DNA of 64,000 nt from Roseiarcus sp963823165. GTDB taxonomy: Bacteria > Pseudomonadota > Alphaproteobacteria > Rhizobiales > Beijerinckiaceae. A program made the position numbers and the translations under genes. Below, one piece after another: positions 54,283 through 62,148 of this stretch. The notes beneath the pieces were generated by a model, which was given only the letters and a program-made list of their open reading frames with translations, was not told where the DNA came from and did not search any database. The stretch covers positions 145,433-209,432 of the forward strand of contig CAWGKV010000041.1 of NCBI GenBank assembly GCA_963823165.1. The letters are read 5' to 3'. The first letter of the stretch is position 1; every line of letters begins with the position of its first letter.

Positions 54283-55689
54283 TCAAACCGCGCGGGAGTG
54301 ACGCGGCTTGTCGCTTTGCCGGGCGAGATAGAGGTCGAACAAAGCGGCGATCGAGCGCACGAAGGGGCGGCCGCGTTCGCTGACTGCGATGCGCCGCCCG
54401 TCCCAGGAAGCGAGGCCGTCCTCCTCGAAATTTCGCATGCCAAAGGACGCGGCCGCCTTCAGCGGCGCCGGGTCGGCGCCATGTTCGGCCGCGACCGCCT
54501 CGAGATCGACCTCGAGATCGCACATCACCCGCTCGATGACGTCGCGCCGCATCCGGTCGTCGGCGCCGAGCGCGATGCCGCGCACGGTCGCCAGGCGATT
54601 CTGTTCGATCTCCCTTGAGTAGGCGGCGGCGGTCGGCGCGTTCTGGACATAGCCCTGCGGCAGCGAGCCGATGGCGCTCGCGCCGAAGCCGACCAGGGCC
54701 GGCGCAGAATCGGTCGTATAGCCCTGGAAGCTGCGCCTGAGCCGCCGCGCCGCCGCGGCCTTGGCCATCGCGTCGCCCGGCAGCGCGTAGTGATCGAGAC
54801 CGACGGCGAAATATCCGCCCTCCTCGGTCAGCACGCGATGGATGGCGTTGAGCTGCTCGTAACGCGCCACGGGGCCCGGAAGCAGCTCTTCCGGAATCAG
54901 CGCCTGATGCCGTTTCATCCAGGGCACATGGGCGTATCCGAACACCGCGACCCGGTCGGCCTTCAGTTCGAGCGCGCGCCGCGCGGTGCTCGCCACCCCC
55001 TCTTCCGTTTGCAGCGGCAGGCCGTAAATGAGGTCGAGGTTGAGAGAGCGGACCCCGAGGCTTCGCGCCGCGTCGGCGCAGTTTTTCGTCTCCTCGTAGG
55101 ACTGCACGCGCCCGATCGCATGCTGCACCGAGGGCTCGAGATCCTGCACGCCGAGGCTGATGCGGGTGACCCCCATCGGCCCGAGCGCCGCGCGCCGGTC
55201 CGGCGGCAGCGAGGTCGGGTCGAACTCGATGGCGATTTCCGCCTCGCTGTCGAATACGAAGCGCTCCTTCAGCCGGTCCATGATCGCAATCAGGCAGTCG
55301 CCGGGCAGCGATGTCGGCGTGCCCCCGCCCCAGTGCACGTGGGACACCGCCGCCCGCCGCCCGATCCATTCCGCCACCTGGTCGATCTCGCGCAGCAAAA
55401 GATCGGCGTAGGCGCGGTGCGACGATTCGAGCCGGACAACCGAAGTGTTGCAGCCGCAATAGAGGCACAGCCGGTCGCAGAACGGCACATGGAGATAAAT
55501 CGAGAGCGGCGTCTCCGCCGACAGCTCGCCGAGCCAACCCCCATAGACGCCCGCCCCGATCGCCGGGTGGAAATGCGGCGCGGTCGGATAGCTGGTGTAG
55601 CGCGGCACGCGCCCGTCGTGGCGGGCGACGAGTTTTGCTGCGTCCGTCGCGGCTTCCCCGCCTGCGCGCGCAACATCGATCACAGACAT
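54283..55689 (-). CDS. hemN: Oxygen-independent coproporphyrinogen III oxidase HemN
   Basis: A radical-SAM enzyme that oxidatively decarboxylates coproporphyrinogen III to protoporphyrinogen IX without oxygen, for haem synthesis under the low oxygen levels that also permit nitrogen fixation. The 468-residue protein has YTSYPTAPHFHPAIG at the N-terminus, the cluster motif CDRLCLYCGCN (about residues 62-72), HWGGGTPTSL and RISLGVQDLEPSVQHAIGR, all diagnostic of true HemN rather than HemW. The start is ATG at 55689. No Fnr box was seen upstream. Confidence 0.95.
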   Translation of the reverse strand: MSVIDVARAGGEAATDAAKLVARHDGRVPRYTSYPTAPHFHPAIGAGVYGGWLGELSAETPLSIYLHVPFCDRLCLYCGCNTSVVRLESSHRAYADLLLREIDQVAEWIGRRAAVSHVHWGGGTPTSLPGDCLIAIMDRLKERFVFDSEAEIAIEFDPTSLPPDRRAALGPMGVTRISLGVQDLEPSVQHAIGRVQSYEETKNCADAARSLGVRSLNLDLIYGLPLQTEEGVASTARRALELKADRVAVFGYAHVPWMKRHQALIPEELLPGPVARYEQLNAIHRVLTEEGGYFAVGLDHYALPGDAMAKAAAARRLRRSFQGYTTDSAPALVGFGASAIGSLPQGYVQNAPTAAAYSREIEQNRLATVRGIALGADDRMRRDVIERVMCDLEVDLEAVAAEHGADPAPLKAAASFGMRNFEEDGLASWDGRRIAVSERGRPFVRSIAALFDLYLARQSDKPRHSRAV

Positions 55690-55724
55690 GCAAAAAGCCT
55701 GAGTGTCTGTTTCAAAGTCATCGA

Positions 55725-55771
55725 CCTCGTCCTGAGGGGCCCTTTGCGAGAGCAAAGCGCCTCGAAAGGTG
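55725..55771. repeat. REP-like palindrome upstream of hemN
   Basis: Arms CCTCGTCCTGAGG and CCTCGAAAGGTG flank the hairpin CTTTGCGAGAGCAAAG. It is related to the unit at 40087-40133. Confidence 0.55.
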
Positions 55772-55950
55772 CTCCAGAAGTCACCTGCGCCGCCGCCTGC
55801 GCCGCCGCGATCCTTCTTCGGGGCGCCTCGAGACGAGGGCGATGGGCTCTTCAAACAGGCTCTAAGCCCCGCACGCGAGATCGCCAAGAATTACGGGCGT
55901 CGCAAGGCTGCGACCCGTTGCCGCGGCAACGCAATGTTTGTCGCATCTGC

Positions 55951-56072
55951 TTCCGATCAGTCCGAGACGCGGCCGTCATTGCGAGCGAAGCGAAGCAATC
56001 CAGAGCCGCTGCGCAGCGGCTGGATTGCTTCGTCGCTTCGCTCCTCGCAATGACGGTCCAGTATGATCGGAA
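55951..56072 (-). mobile_element. 122-bp MITE-like palindromic element, copy 2
   Basis: Reverse-complement copy of the element at 53599-53720, same length and same TTCCGATCA/TGATCGGAA ends, about 95% identical by eye. Together the two inverted copies enclose tRNA-Val and hemN. Confidence 0.75.
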
Positions 56073-56223
56073 GCGCTTGGCCACCGGCGGCGCACCCGCT
56101 ACGCACGAAAGTTCCAGCCTTGTGAACTTGGTGTAATCTTCCTGTTCTTCGTGGTGAAAAGTATAAACACCAAGAACGCAAAGGTCCCACGAAGGGCAGG
56201 AGAGCACGACCGGGACTTTCGTG

Positions 56224-57569
56224 TAAGGACATGCGCCACATTAACCGCTGCGATTAGCAACTGCTCGCGGTCGGATGGTGTAGTTCCATTCAGGATGGAA
56301 TGGGTCACCTTGAATGTCGAGCGCCTTCATCTGGGCATCGCTGACCTTGATGCCCTTTTCGTAAGCGCGCGTGTCCAGCGCGCTCTCGATTTTCAGGCCG
56401 GCCTTGGTTGTCGTCGCTGCGATCAACTCGACGACAGCCATGTGATCGGTGAGCGGCCGGCCGCGCCAGGTCTGCGTGATGTGGCAGAAGAGGCGGTGCT
56501 CGATCCGGTTCCACTTCGACGTGCCCGGCGGATAATGGTGGACATTGAGCATGAGCCCAGTCTCGTCGGCGAACCTCTGCAGCTCGATCTTCCACAGCCT
56601 GACGCGTGCGCCATTCGAGCCGCCGCAGTCGGCTGTGATCGTCAGCTCACGCGCATCCTGATAGCGCTTGCGCCCCATGCGGTTCAGCCATTGCCGGATC
56701 GAGGCGACAGCGAACTCTGCCGTATCGCTGGTGATCCCAACGCTGACCCAGCCTGCATTGGCGCCGACGTCGTACACGCCATAGGGCGTCACCTTGCCGA
56801 GTTCCTTGTCCTCGAAGTCGTGCACCTTCACGCGTCGCGGATCGCCATTGGGACGATAGTCAGTACCGCCGTTGCGATAGTTGCCGATCAGCTCTTTCTT
56901 CTTCGTGTCCACCGAGATGACGGGCTGGCCCGCAGCCTGCGCCGCAATCACCTTGGCATTGATGTGTTCGAACTGCGCGTCGCGGTCGGGATGCTTCGAG
57001 CCCTCGTCCGCTTTGCGATTCGATTGCCGGCTGTAGCCGAGCGCCGGCAGCAGTCTGCGCACGCTGTTGGCGCTGATCCGGTGACCCATCCTCTGCAAGG
57101 CGACAGCCAGCTTGTCGTGGCTCTTCGAGACCCATAGCAACGGCCGCACCGGACACCCGAGCGTGGCCGGCTCGACAATGCGCCGCAGATCATCGATCAG
57201 CGTTGGGTCCCGGCTCGACAATGCTCGGCGGCCGCCGCCCTTGCGGCGAACCCGGCCTTTCGGCGGGGGCGCAGCGTCGAGATCCTTCAGGCCGCGGCCG
57301 ATGGTCGAGCGCGCCAGACCCGTGATCTCGGAGACCGCCTCCAGTCCGCCCCATCCCGCCGCTCGTACCTCCCCGGCCGCGAATACCCGTCGACCGCGTT
57401 CATCAAGCTTCGAGCCGACGGCCTCCCAACGTTTGCGAATCGCTCGGCAATCAATCATCCTGATCCGCATATCGCCACATCGCAGCGCAGGGAATCCCCG
57501 CGCCCCGAGTCACAACGCCGCATGCCATCCGACCAAGAACCGATTCATTTGTAGTGGCGCGTATCCTAA
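56224..57569 (-). mobile_element. ISAzo13-type insertion sequence
   Basis: The transposase gene 56241-57470 is bounded by imperfect inverted repeats: TAAGGACATGCGCCAC at 56224-56239 and, read inward from the right, TTAGGATACGCGCCAC at 57569-57554 (13 of 16 identical). No target-site duplication was clear at the edges. The element looks complete. Confidence 0.7.
56241..57470 (-). CDS. ISAzo13-family transposase
   Basis: A full-length DDE transposase of 409 residues. The N-terminal part has a helix-turn-helix (LEAVSEITGLARSTIGRGLKDL), followed by the Rhodopirellula-type core. The catalytic acids fall in VISVDTKKKELIGNYRNGG, in ITADCGGSNGARVRLW and in HHYPPGTSKWNRIEHRLFCH. The frame is intact, so the element may still be active. 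The start is ATG at 57470; a second ATG four codons later is possible. Confidence 0.92.
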   Translation of the reverse strand: MRIRMIDCRAIRKRWEAVGSKLDERGRRVFAAGEVRAAGWGGLEAVSEITGLARSTIGRGLKDLDAAPPPKGRVRRKGGGRRALSSRDPTLIDDLRRIVEPATLGCPVRPLLWVSKSHDKLAVALQRMGHRISANSVRRLLPALGYSRQSNRKADEGSKHPDRDAQFEHINAKVIAAQAAGQPVISVDTKKKELIGNYRNGGTDYRPNGDPRRVKVHDFEDKELGKVTPYGVYDVGANAGWVSVGITSDTAEFAVASIRQWLNRMGRKRYQDARELTITADCGGSNGARVRLWKIELQRFADETGLMLNVHHYPPGTSKWNRIEHRLFCHITQTWRGRPLTDHMAVVELIAATTTKAGLKIESALDTRAYEKGIKVSDAQMKALDIQGDPFHPEWNYTIRPRAVANRSG

Positions 57570-57747
57570 GGATGTTCCTCAGCGTCTATCACTTGAGCGC
57601 CTGGGACCGATGTCGTCCAAACAGCCTGATTCGAACCTTCGCGCCTTTATGATCGATATATCCTGAGGGATCGGCGCCGATGTCTTCGTCTGGATTGGCG
57701 GACATCGTCTCTCCTTCCGGACCTGATTGGTCTGACAAACGCGCGTT

Positions 57748-58242
57748 TCACCCAATCACGAATTGCAGGCCCACCGCGGTCTCGAGCGTGGCGCTCGCCG
57801 CATGTAACGAAACGGCCCAAGTCTGGTCGCCGACGATCCCGTCTTGCGCGACACCGCCCCAGGCTTGGAATGCGACTACGGCCGCCTTCGTATGCGGCCC
57901 GAAATTGCCGTCGATTCCCTGCGGCGTCGTGATCCATTGCCCTGGCGCGCCATTGGTCAGCAAGGTCTGCAAGGAGCTGACGACCGGCCCTGTCGAGCCT
58001 TCTTGCAGCGTGGGCATCGGGCCTCCGTCTGGCAGGGCCGCCCACGTGGCGGGGCCAACGATTCCATCGACCGTCAACCCGGCTCCCTGCTGGAACTGCT
58101 TGACCGCCGTCTCCAACTGCGGCCCGAAGACGCCGTCGACGGCCAGGCCAGGATTTGGCGTTCGCCGCAGCGCCCGCTCGAGTCGCTTCACCGCATCCCC
58201 GGAAGCGCCCAATGAGACGGTTGGTTGTCCAGGATTTGCCAT
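57748..58242 (-). CDS. Protein with two peptidoglycan-binding (PG_binding_1) domains
   Basis: A 164-residue protein made of two PG_binding_1 domains: the first with GASGDAVKRLERALRR, VDGVFGPQLETAVKQFQ and GIVGPATWAAL, the second with LQTLLTNGAPGQW, IDGNFGPHTKAAVVAFQ and DGIVGDQTW. There is no signal peptide and no catalytic domain, so either it is exported by a non-Sec route or it acts with phage-like or cytoplasmic partners. The start is ATG at 58242 with GGAGG seven bases upstream; the longer frame upstream has no such site. Confidence 0.88.
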   Translation of the reverse strand: MANPGQPTVSLGASGDAVKRLERALRRTPNPGLAVDGVFGPQLETAVKQFQQGAGLTVDGIVGPATWAALPDGGPMPTLQEGSTGPVVSSLQTLLTNGAPGQWITTPQGIDGNFGPHTKAAVVAFQAWGGVAQDGIVGDQTWAVSLHAASATLETAVGLQFVIG

Positions 58243-58725
58243 GTGTTTCCTCCGAAATTTTCGAGTCTCCAGCCCCAGGCTCTTACAATGCAATCTAGAG
58301 GCGATTTTCGTAGCAGCCAACCAGCGCCTGCGGCGCGCCATTATGGACGAAAATGAGGTACGCTTGACTGCGCCGGTATGCGTAGAGTGCATAAGGCTGC
58401 GGCCAGCCATTCTATTTTCGTGGCAGAGAAGAGAACAGGCAGCGGGAAAGGGCACTACGGGCGGATCGATACCTACGGTCATCGCCAGTGGAACGCCCGC
58501 ATTCGACGTAAAGCGGTCATAGCGGATGCGGCAGCATTTGAATGGCGTGATTGTCTTCGATCGCTCCCAAGGCCCGAACGGGCGTGACGTTGGCAGGTCC
58601 TTTATTCTGTGGCCTACCCGAATTGGCCTTTCCCAGCTTGGCCCCCGCCGCCTTCCGCGGCGCTGCGGATGCGCGACCGGAAGCCGAAGTGACTATGCAA
58701 CCGCAAGGCCCAGAGCCCACAATCC
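58243..58725. other. Gene-free interval
   Basis: Short open frames on both strands give basic, low-complexity sequences without recognisable families. I see nothing supportable here. Confidence 0.35.
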
Positions 58726-60342
58726 TTACCTCGCCGGCGCTGTGCACACGTAGCTGGCGGCGTCGGCGCGATCGCCCTGGCCAGAATATCGGGCGGCCGC
58801 CGGATACGGACACCACGGGCGTTGCACAGCGATTCCCTTGGTAGGATCGTTGCGGCGATAGAACGTCGCGATGATCTGATCCGGCGCCACGTCGTTTTCG
58901 ACCCAGTGCGCCACGGCCGCGACAACGTCATGCGCGGGATCGCGGCTGGGCGGGGGCGGCCCCATGACGTCGCCGACCGAATTCGGCCCGAGGCCCAAGC
59001 CACAATGCTGCATCCCCGGCGCCATGAACAGTCGATAAAAGGACTGGACTTTCTCGATCCCGCCCATCTTGGCCGCGACCTCCTCGTAATAGTCAATAGA
59101 GCTCCGAGCGGGGATCCCTGCGTCGTTCCAGCCGTGATAATAAATCAGCCTGCCGCCCGCGTCCCGGAAGGCGCTGAGATCCGGATCCGTCGCGTCGATC
59201 GCTCGCCCGGTCTTTTCCTCCGCCTTCGCGAGCGCGTCGGCGAGATTTTGGCCGCGGAAATTCCAGTCCGACGTTTCAAAGACCATATTGACGAAGTAGC
59301 CGGTTACGTAGCCGTACATGAGTGTTCGTTCGACCCGGGTGGGCTCGGCGCCGGTAATCCACATACGCCAGCCCGCCGGATCAGATTCGCCGCCCGGCGA
59401 GTAGCCCGGAAAAATCAACTTGCCGGTGGCGTCCTGCATGCCCGCATAAATCTCCTTGAGCGCATCTATCTGCGGCGGGGACAGGCATTGGTCCGATTTG
59501 GCCACCGTGCAAGCGAGGTTGGACGGGTCGAAACGGCACTGTCCTTGATCATCAATAACGCCGTTCTCGCCGTGACAGGCTTGAAGCGCCGCGTCGGTCA
59601 CGACCGAGAGCTTTTCAGGTGATATCCAACTGTCGGGCGTGGCGACGAGCGCCTGCTCGGTTCGGAGCCCATTGGCAAGCAACTTCGTCCAGTAATTCGC
59701 CGGGCTGCCAACGACGATGCCGTCGTAATCCCTCGGAAAACGTTGGGCTTCCATCAGCGCTTCCCGGCCGCCGTCCGAGCAGCCGATGAAAAAGGCGTGG
59801 GCGGCAGGCCTCGAGTAATAGGCCTCTACGATTGCCTTTGACGCCGACGCCGTCTCATGGACCGCCCGCCAGCCGAAATCCTCGATCTTTTCGGGATGGC
59901 CGAGGGCCCAGCGCGAATCAAGAGCTAGCCCCTTATGGCCTCCGTCGGTCGCCGACACCGCATAGCCCCCTTCCAGCGCCCAATTCATCGGACCGTAGAG
60001 CAGCGTTCCGGCGAAGCCGCGGTTACCGATGCCCTCGTACTTGCCGTTCCAGGACGCCTCGGGCGGCAACCACACCTCGAAGGCGATGTCCGAGTCGGGG
60101 GACGGCCTGATCGAGCCTTGGACGCGACAGAATGGAACGTTTACCGTGACCGGAGTCGGGGGATTATTTCCTACAACGCCGAAAGGGGGAGCTACATTTG
60201 TCGCAGAGACAATGGTGGCGTGGTCAAACGTCTTCCCGGCCAGCCCTGCGCAATCCAACCCAGCGGCGGTGGTGGTCGTCAGCGCGAGCGCGAACACCAC
60301 CCGGACCGCCCCCAGAGGCCAGCCTCGCTTTGCCCATTCCAT
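58726..60342 (-). CDS. Secreted tannase/feruloyl esterase family protein
   Basis: A complete 538-residue member of the tannase family and paralogue of the partial gene at the left edge. Residues 1-27 form a Sec signal peptide (VRVVFALALTTTTAAG). The nucleophile serine is in FIGCSDGGREALMEAQRFP. The histidine is in FYRLFMAPGMQHCGLG, and the Asp lies in the Asp-rich stretch before it. The paired cysteines beside serine and histidine that form the family's conserved disulfide are present. It should hydrolyse ester bonds of gallic or hydroxycinnamic acid derivatives outside the cell; the substrate is not determined by the sequence. Confidence 0.92.
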   Translation of the reverse strand: MEWAKRGWPLGAVRVVFALALTTTTAAGLDCAGLAGKTFDHATIVSATNVAPPFGVVGNNPPTPVTVNVPFCRVQGSIRPSPDSDIAFEVWLPPEASWNGKYEGIGNRGFAGTLLYGPMNWALEGGYAVSATDGGHKGLALDSRWALGHPEKIEDFGWRAVHETASASKAIVEAYYSRPAAHAFFIGCSDGGREALMEAQRFPRDYDGIVVGSPANYWTKLLANGLRTEQALVATPDSWISPEKLSVVTDAALQACHGENGVIDDQGQCRFDPSNLACTVAKSDQCLSPPQIDALKEIYAGMQDATGKLIFPGYSPGGESDPAGWRMWITGAEPTRVERTLMYGYVTGYFVNMVFETSDWNFRGQNLADALAKAEEKTGRAIDATDPDLSAFRDAGGRLIYYHGWNDAGIPARSSIDYYEEVAAKMGGIEKVQSFYRLFMAPGMQHCGLGLGPNSVGDVMGPPPPSRDPAHDVVAAVAHWVENDVAPDQIIATFYRRNDPTKGIAVQRPWCPYPAAARYSGQGDRADAASYVCTAPAR

Positions 60343-60729
60343 TTCGGCTTCTCCCAGTGAGGCCGTCGCACGCGCCGCACAAAGAGCGGCGAGGTCAAAC
60401 TACAGGTCAACCTCACTGTCGAATGTCCTGCCGCCTTTTCCCTCAACGAACCAGCTCTGCCTCAGAGTAATGCCGGCCCAAGTTTCACGTCAATTGTTCA
60501 AAATGTCCCATTCGCGCAGCCTTGTACGACGCGTCTCAGGCGACTTTTCCCACCCGTTGCGGCGCTTCCCGGACGCTGCCGAGACATTTTCCCACAGCGC
60601 CCTATCCCGTGACCCCAATGCCGCCCTCTGCGACAATGCGGCCAATTGCGGATGGTATGATTGCGCACAAACTAGCCTGCGTAGTCATGGCGATGGAGCC
60701 TGCCTAGCCATGGCGATGGAGAAAGCGCT
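60343..60729. other. Divergent intergenic region, tannase gene/cyclase gene
   Basis: No gene is supported. The interval should carry the promoters of the two divergent genes. A duplicated word (CATGGCGATGGAG at about 60688 and 60711) precedes the cyclase start. Confidence 0.4.
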
Positions 60730-61839
60730 GTGGCTGAGTCCAGAAAGGTCGCGGCCATCCTGGTCGCCGACATCGTTGGCTACAGCCGGCTCATCGAGGC
60801 GGACGAAGAGGGGACGCTAGCGCGGCTTCGGGCGTTGCGTAGCGACTTTATCGATCCTACGATCGCGATCCACAACGGGCGCATTGTCAAGCGACTCGGC
60901 GACGGGGCGATCACCGAGTTTCGCAGCGTGGTCGAAGCCGTGCGTTGCGCCATGGAGGTGCTGCACGGCTTGGCCGAGCGCAATACTCACTTGCCAGACG
61001 ACCAGCGCATCGAAGTCCGAATCGGCATTCACTTGGGCGACGTCGTCGAGGAAGCTGACGGCGATCTGATGGGCGACGGGGTGAACATCGCGGCTCGGCT
61101 CGAGGGCATTTGCCAGCCTGGTGCGATCTGCCTGTCTGAGGACGCATACCGGCAGGTTCGTGACAAGATCAAAGAGACCTACGTCGGCTTGGGGAAGCAA
61201 AATCTCAAGAATATCGCCTACCCGATACGCGCCTATTTGTTGACGCCGATGACCGAAGAGGGGTCTCGGAGCCGGTTGGCCACCGTCGTCGCGAGATCGC
61301 AGCGCACGAGGCGCCATTCCTTTCTCTTCCTCATTTTGGCGGCGATTATCGTGATTCTGGGGATGCTGGCCTGGCGAGGGCAGGTGCCGGTTGCGCCACC
61401 TTCGCCCGCGCCGCCGCCCGCAGGCTCCCTGGAGGCCCTGGAGCAATTGGAGCAAATGCGTTCTTTGCCCCCACCGTCGGCCGCGGGCGACAAGCTCGGC
61501 AAGGCGCCCCGAGTGTCGATCGTCGTTCTGCCGTTCGCCAACTTGAGCGGCGACGGCGGACAGGACCATTTCGTAGACGGCCTCACCGACGATCTGACGA
61601 CTGATCTCTCGCATCTGCCCGACATTTTCGTCATCGCCCACAACACGGCTTCGACTTACAAGGGCAAGACCATCAACGAGAAACACCTCGGACGTGAACT
61701 CGGCGTGCGCTACATTGTTGAAGGCAGCGTGCGCCGGATTGGCCACACGATAGCGGTCGACGCTCAATTGATCTCGACCGAGAGTGGCGTCCAGGTCTGG
61801 GGCGACCGTTTCGAGGGCGAACGCAACCGAACTCGATGA
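60730..61839 (+). CDS. Class III adenylate/guanylate cyclase, C-terminally truncated
   Basis: A cytoplasmic class III nucleotide cyclase domain fills residues 1-180: ILVADIVGYSRLIEADEEG with a metal-binding Asp, RLGDGAITEF, then IGIHLGDVVEEADGDLMGDGVNIAARLE and the substrate region CLSEDAYRQV. One transmembrane segment follows at about residues 200-217 (FLFLILAAIIVILGMLAW), then a TolB-like N-terminal domain (VSIVVLPFANLSGDGGQDHF, GVRYIVEGSVRR). Family members end in TPRs. Here the frame is lost near 61828 by one extra base; ELDELQGELVLRMADAI continues in another frame to 61904 and then stops. The gene is likely a decayed or wrongly assembled copy. The start is GTG at 60730. Confidence 0.8.
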   Translation: MAESRKVAAILVADIVGYSRLIEADEEGTLARLRALRSDFIDPTIAIHNGRIVKRLGDGAITEFRSVVEAVRCAMEVLHGLAERNTHLPDDQRIEVRIGIHLGDVVEEADGDLMGDGVNIAARLEGICQPGAICLSEDAYRQVRDKIKETYVGLGKQNLKNIAYPIRAYLLTPMTEEGSRSRLATVVARSQRTRRHSFLFLILAAIIVILGMLAWRGQVPVAPPSPAPPPAGSLEALEQLEQMRSLPPPSAAGDKLGKAPRVSIVVLPFANLSGDGGQDHFVDGLTDDLTTDLSHLPDIFVIAHNTASTYKGKTINEKHLGRELGVRYIVEGSVRRIGHTIAVDAQLISTESGVQVWGDRFEGERNRTR

Positions 61840-62148
61840 ATTGCAGGGCGAGCTCGTCTTGCGGATGGCCGATGCAATTTCGCGCGCGCTGATCCCAAGA
61901 TGAACCACGCGCTGGTTATGTTGGAACGCACAGAGGCCTTGATGCCGATTGAACAGGCGCTACGCCTCAACCCTCGCGAAGAGGGGGGTGAACGCCCGCT
62001 CTTTGCGCAGACCTGCCTTTCACTGGTTCGAATGTGAATGGCGGCGACGGGTCGATCCCGCCGTCTAGCTGATCTTCGACAGTTGGAGCATGGGTGTGGC
62101 TCGTAACCCATTGATATAAATTGAGCCGAGGGTGCGCGGACGCGAAAG
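61840..62148. other. Decayed 3' end of the cyclase gene
   Basis: The frame ELDELQGELVLRMADAISRAL continues the cyclase to a stop at about 61904. A further trace of a TPR (EALMPIEQALRLNPRE) lies at about 61936-61985. The rest of the TPR region is gone, and the IS1634-type element follows. Confidence 0.5.

Noticed and set aside
55690..55800. Fnr/FixK anaerobox (TTGAT-N4-ATCAA) upstream of hemN
   Set aside because: No match was found in the hemN leader or in the REP-like sequence before it.
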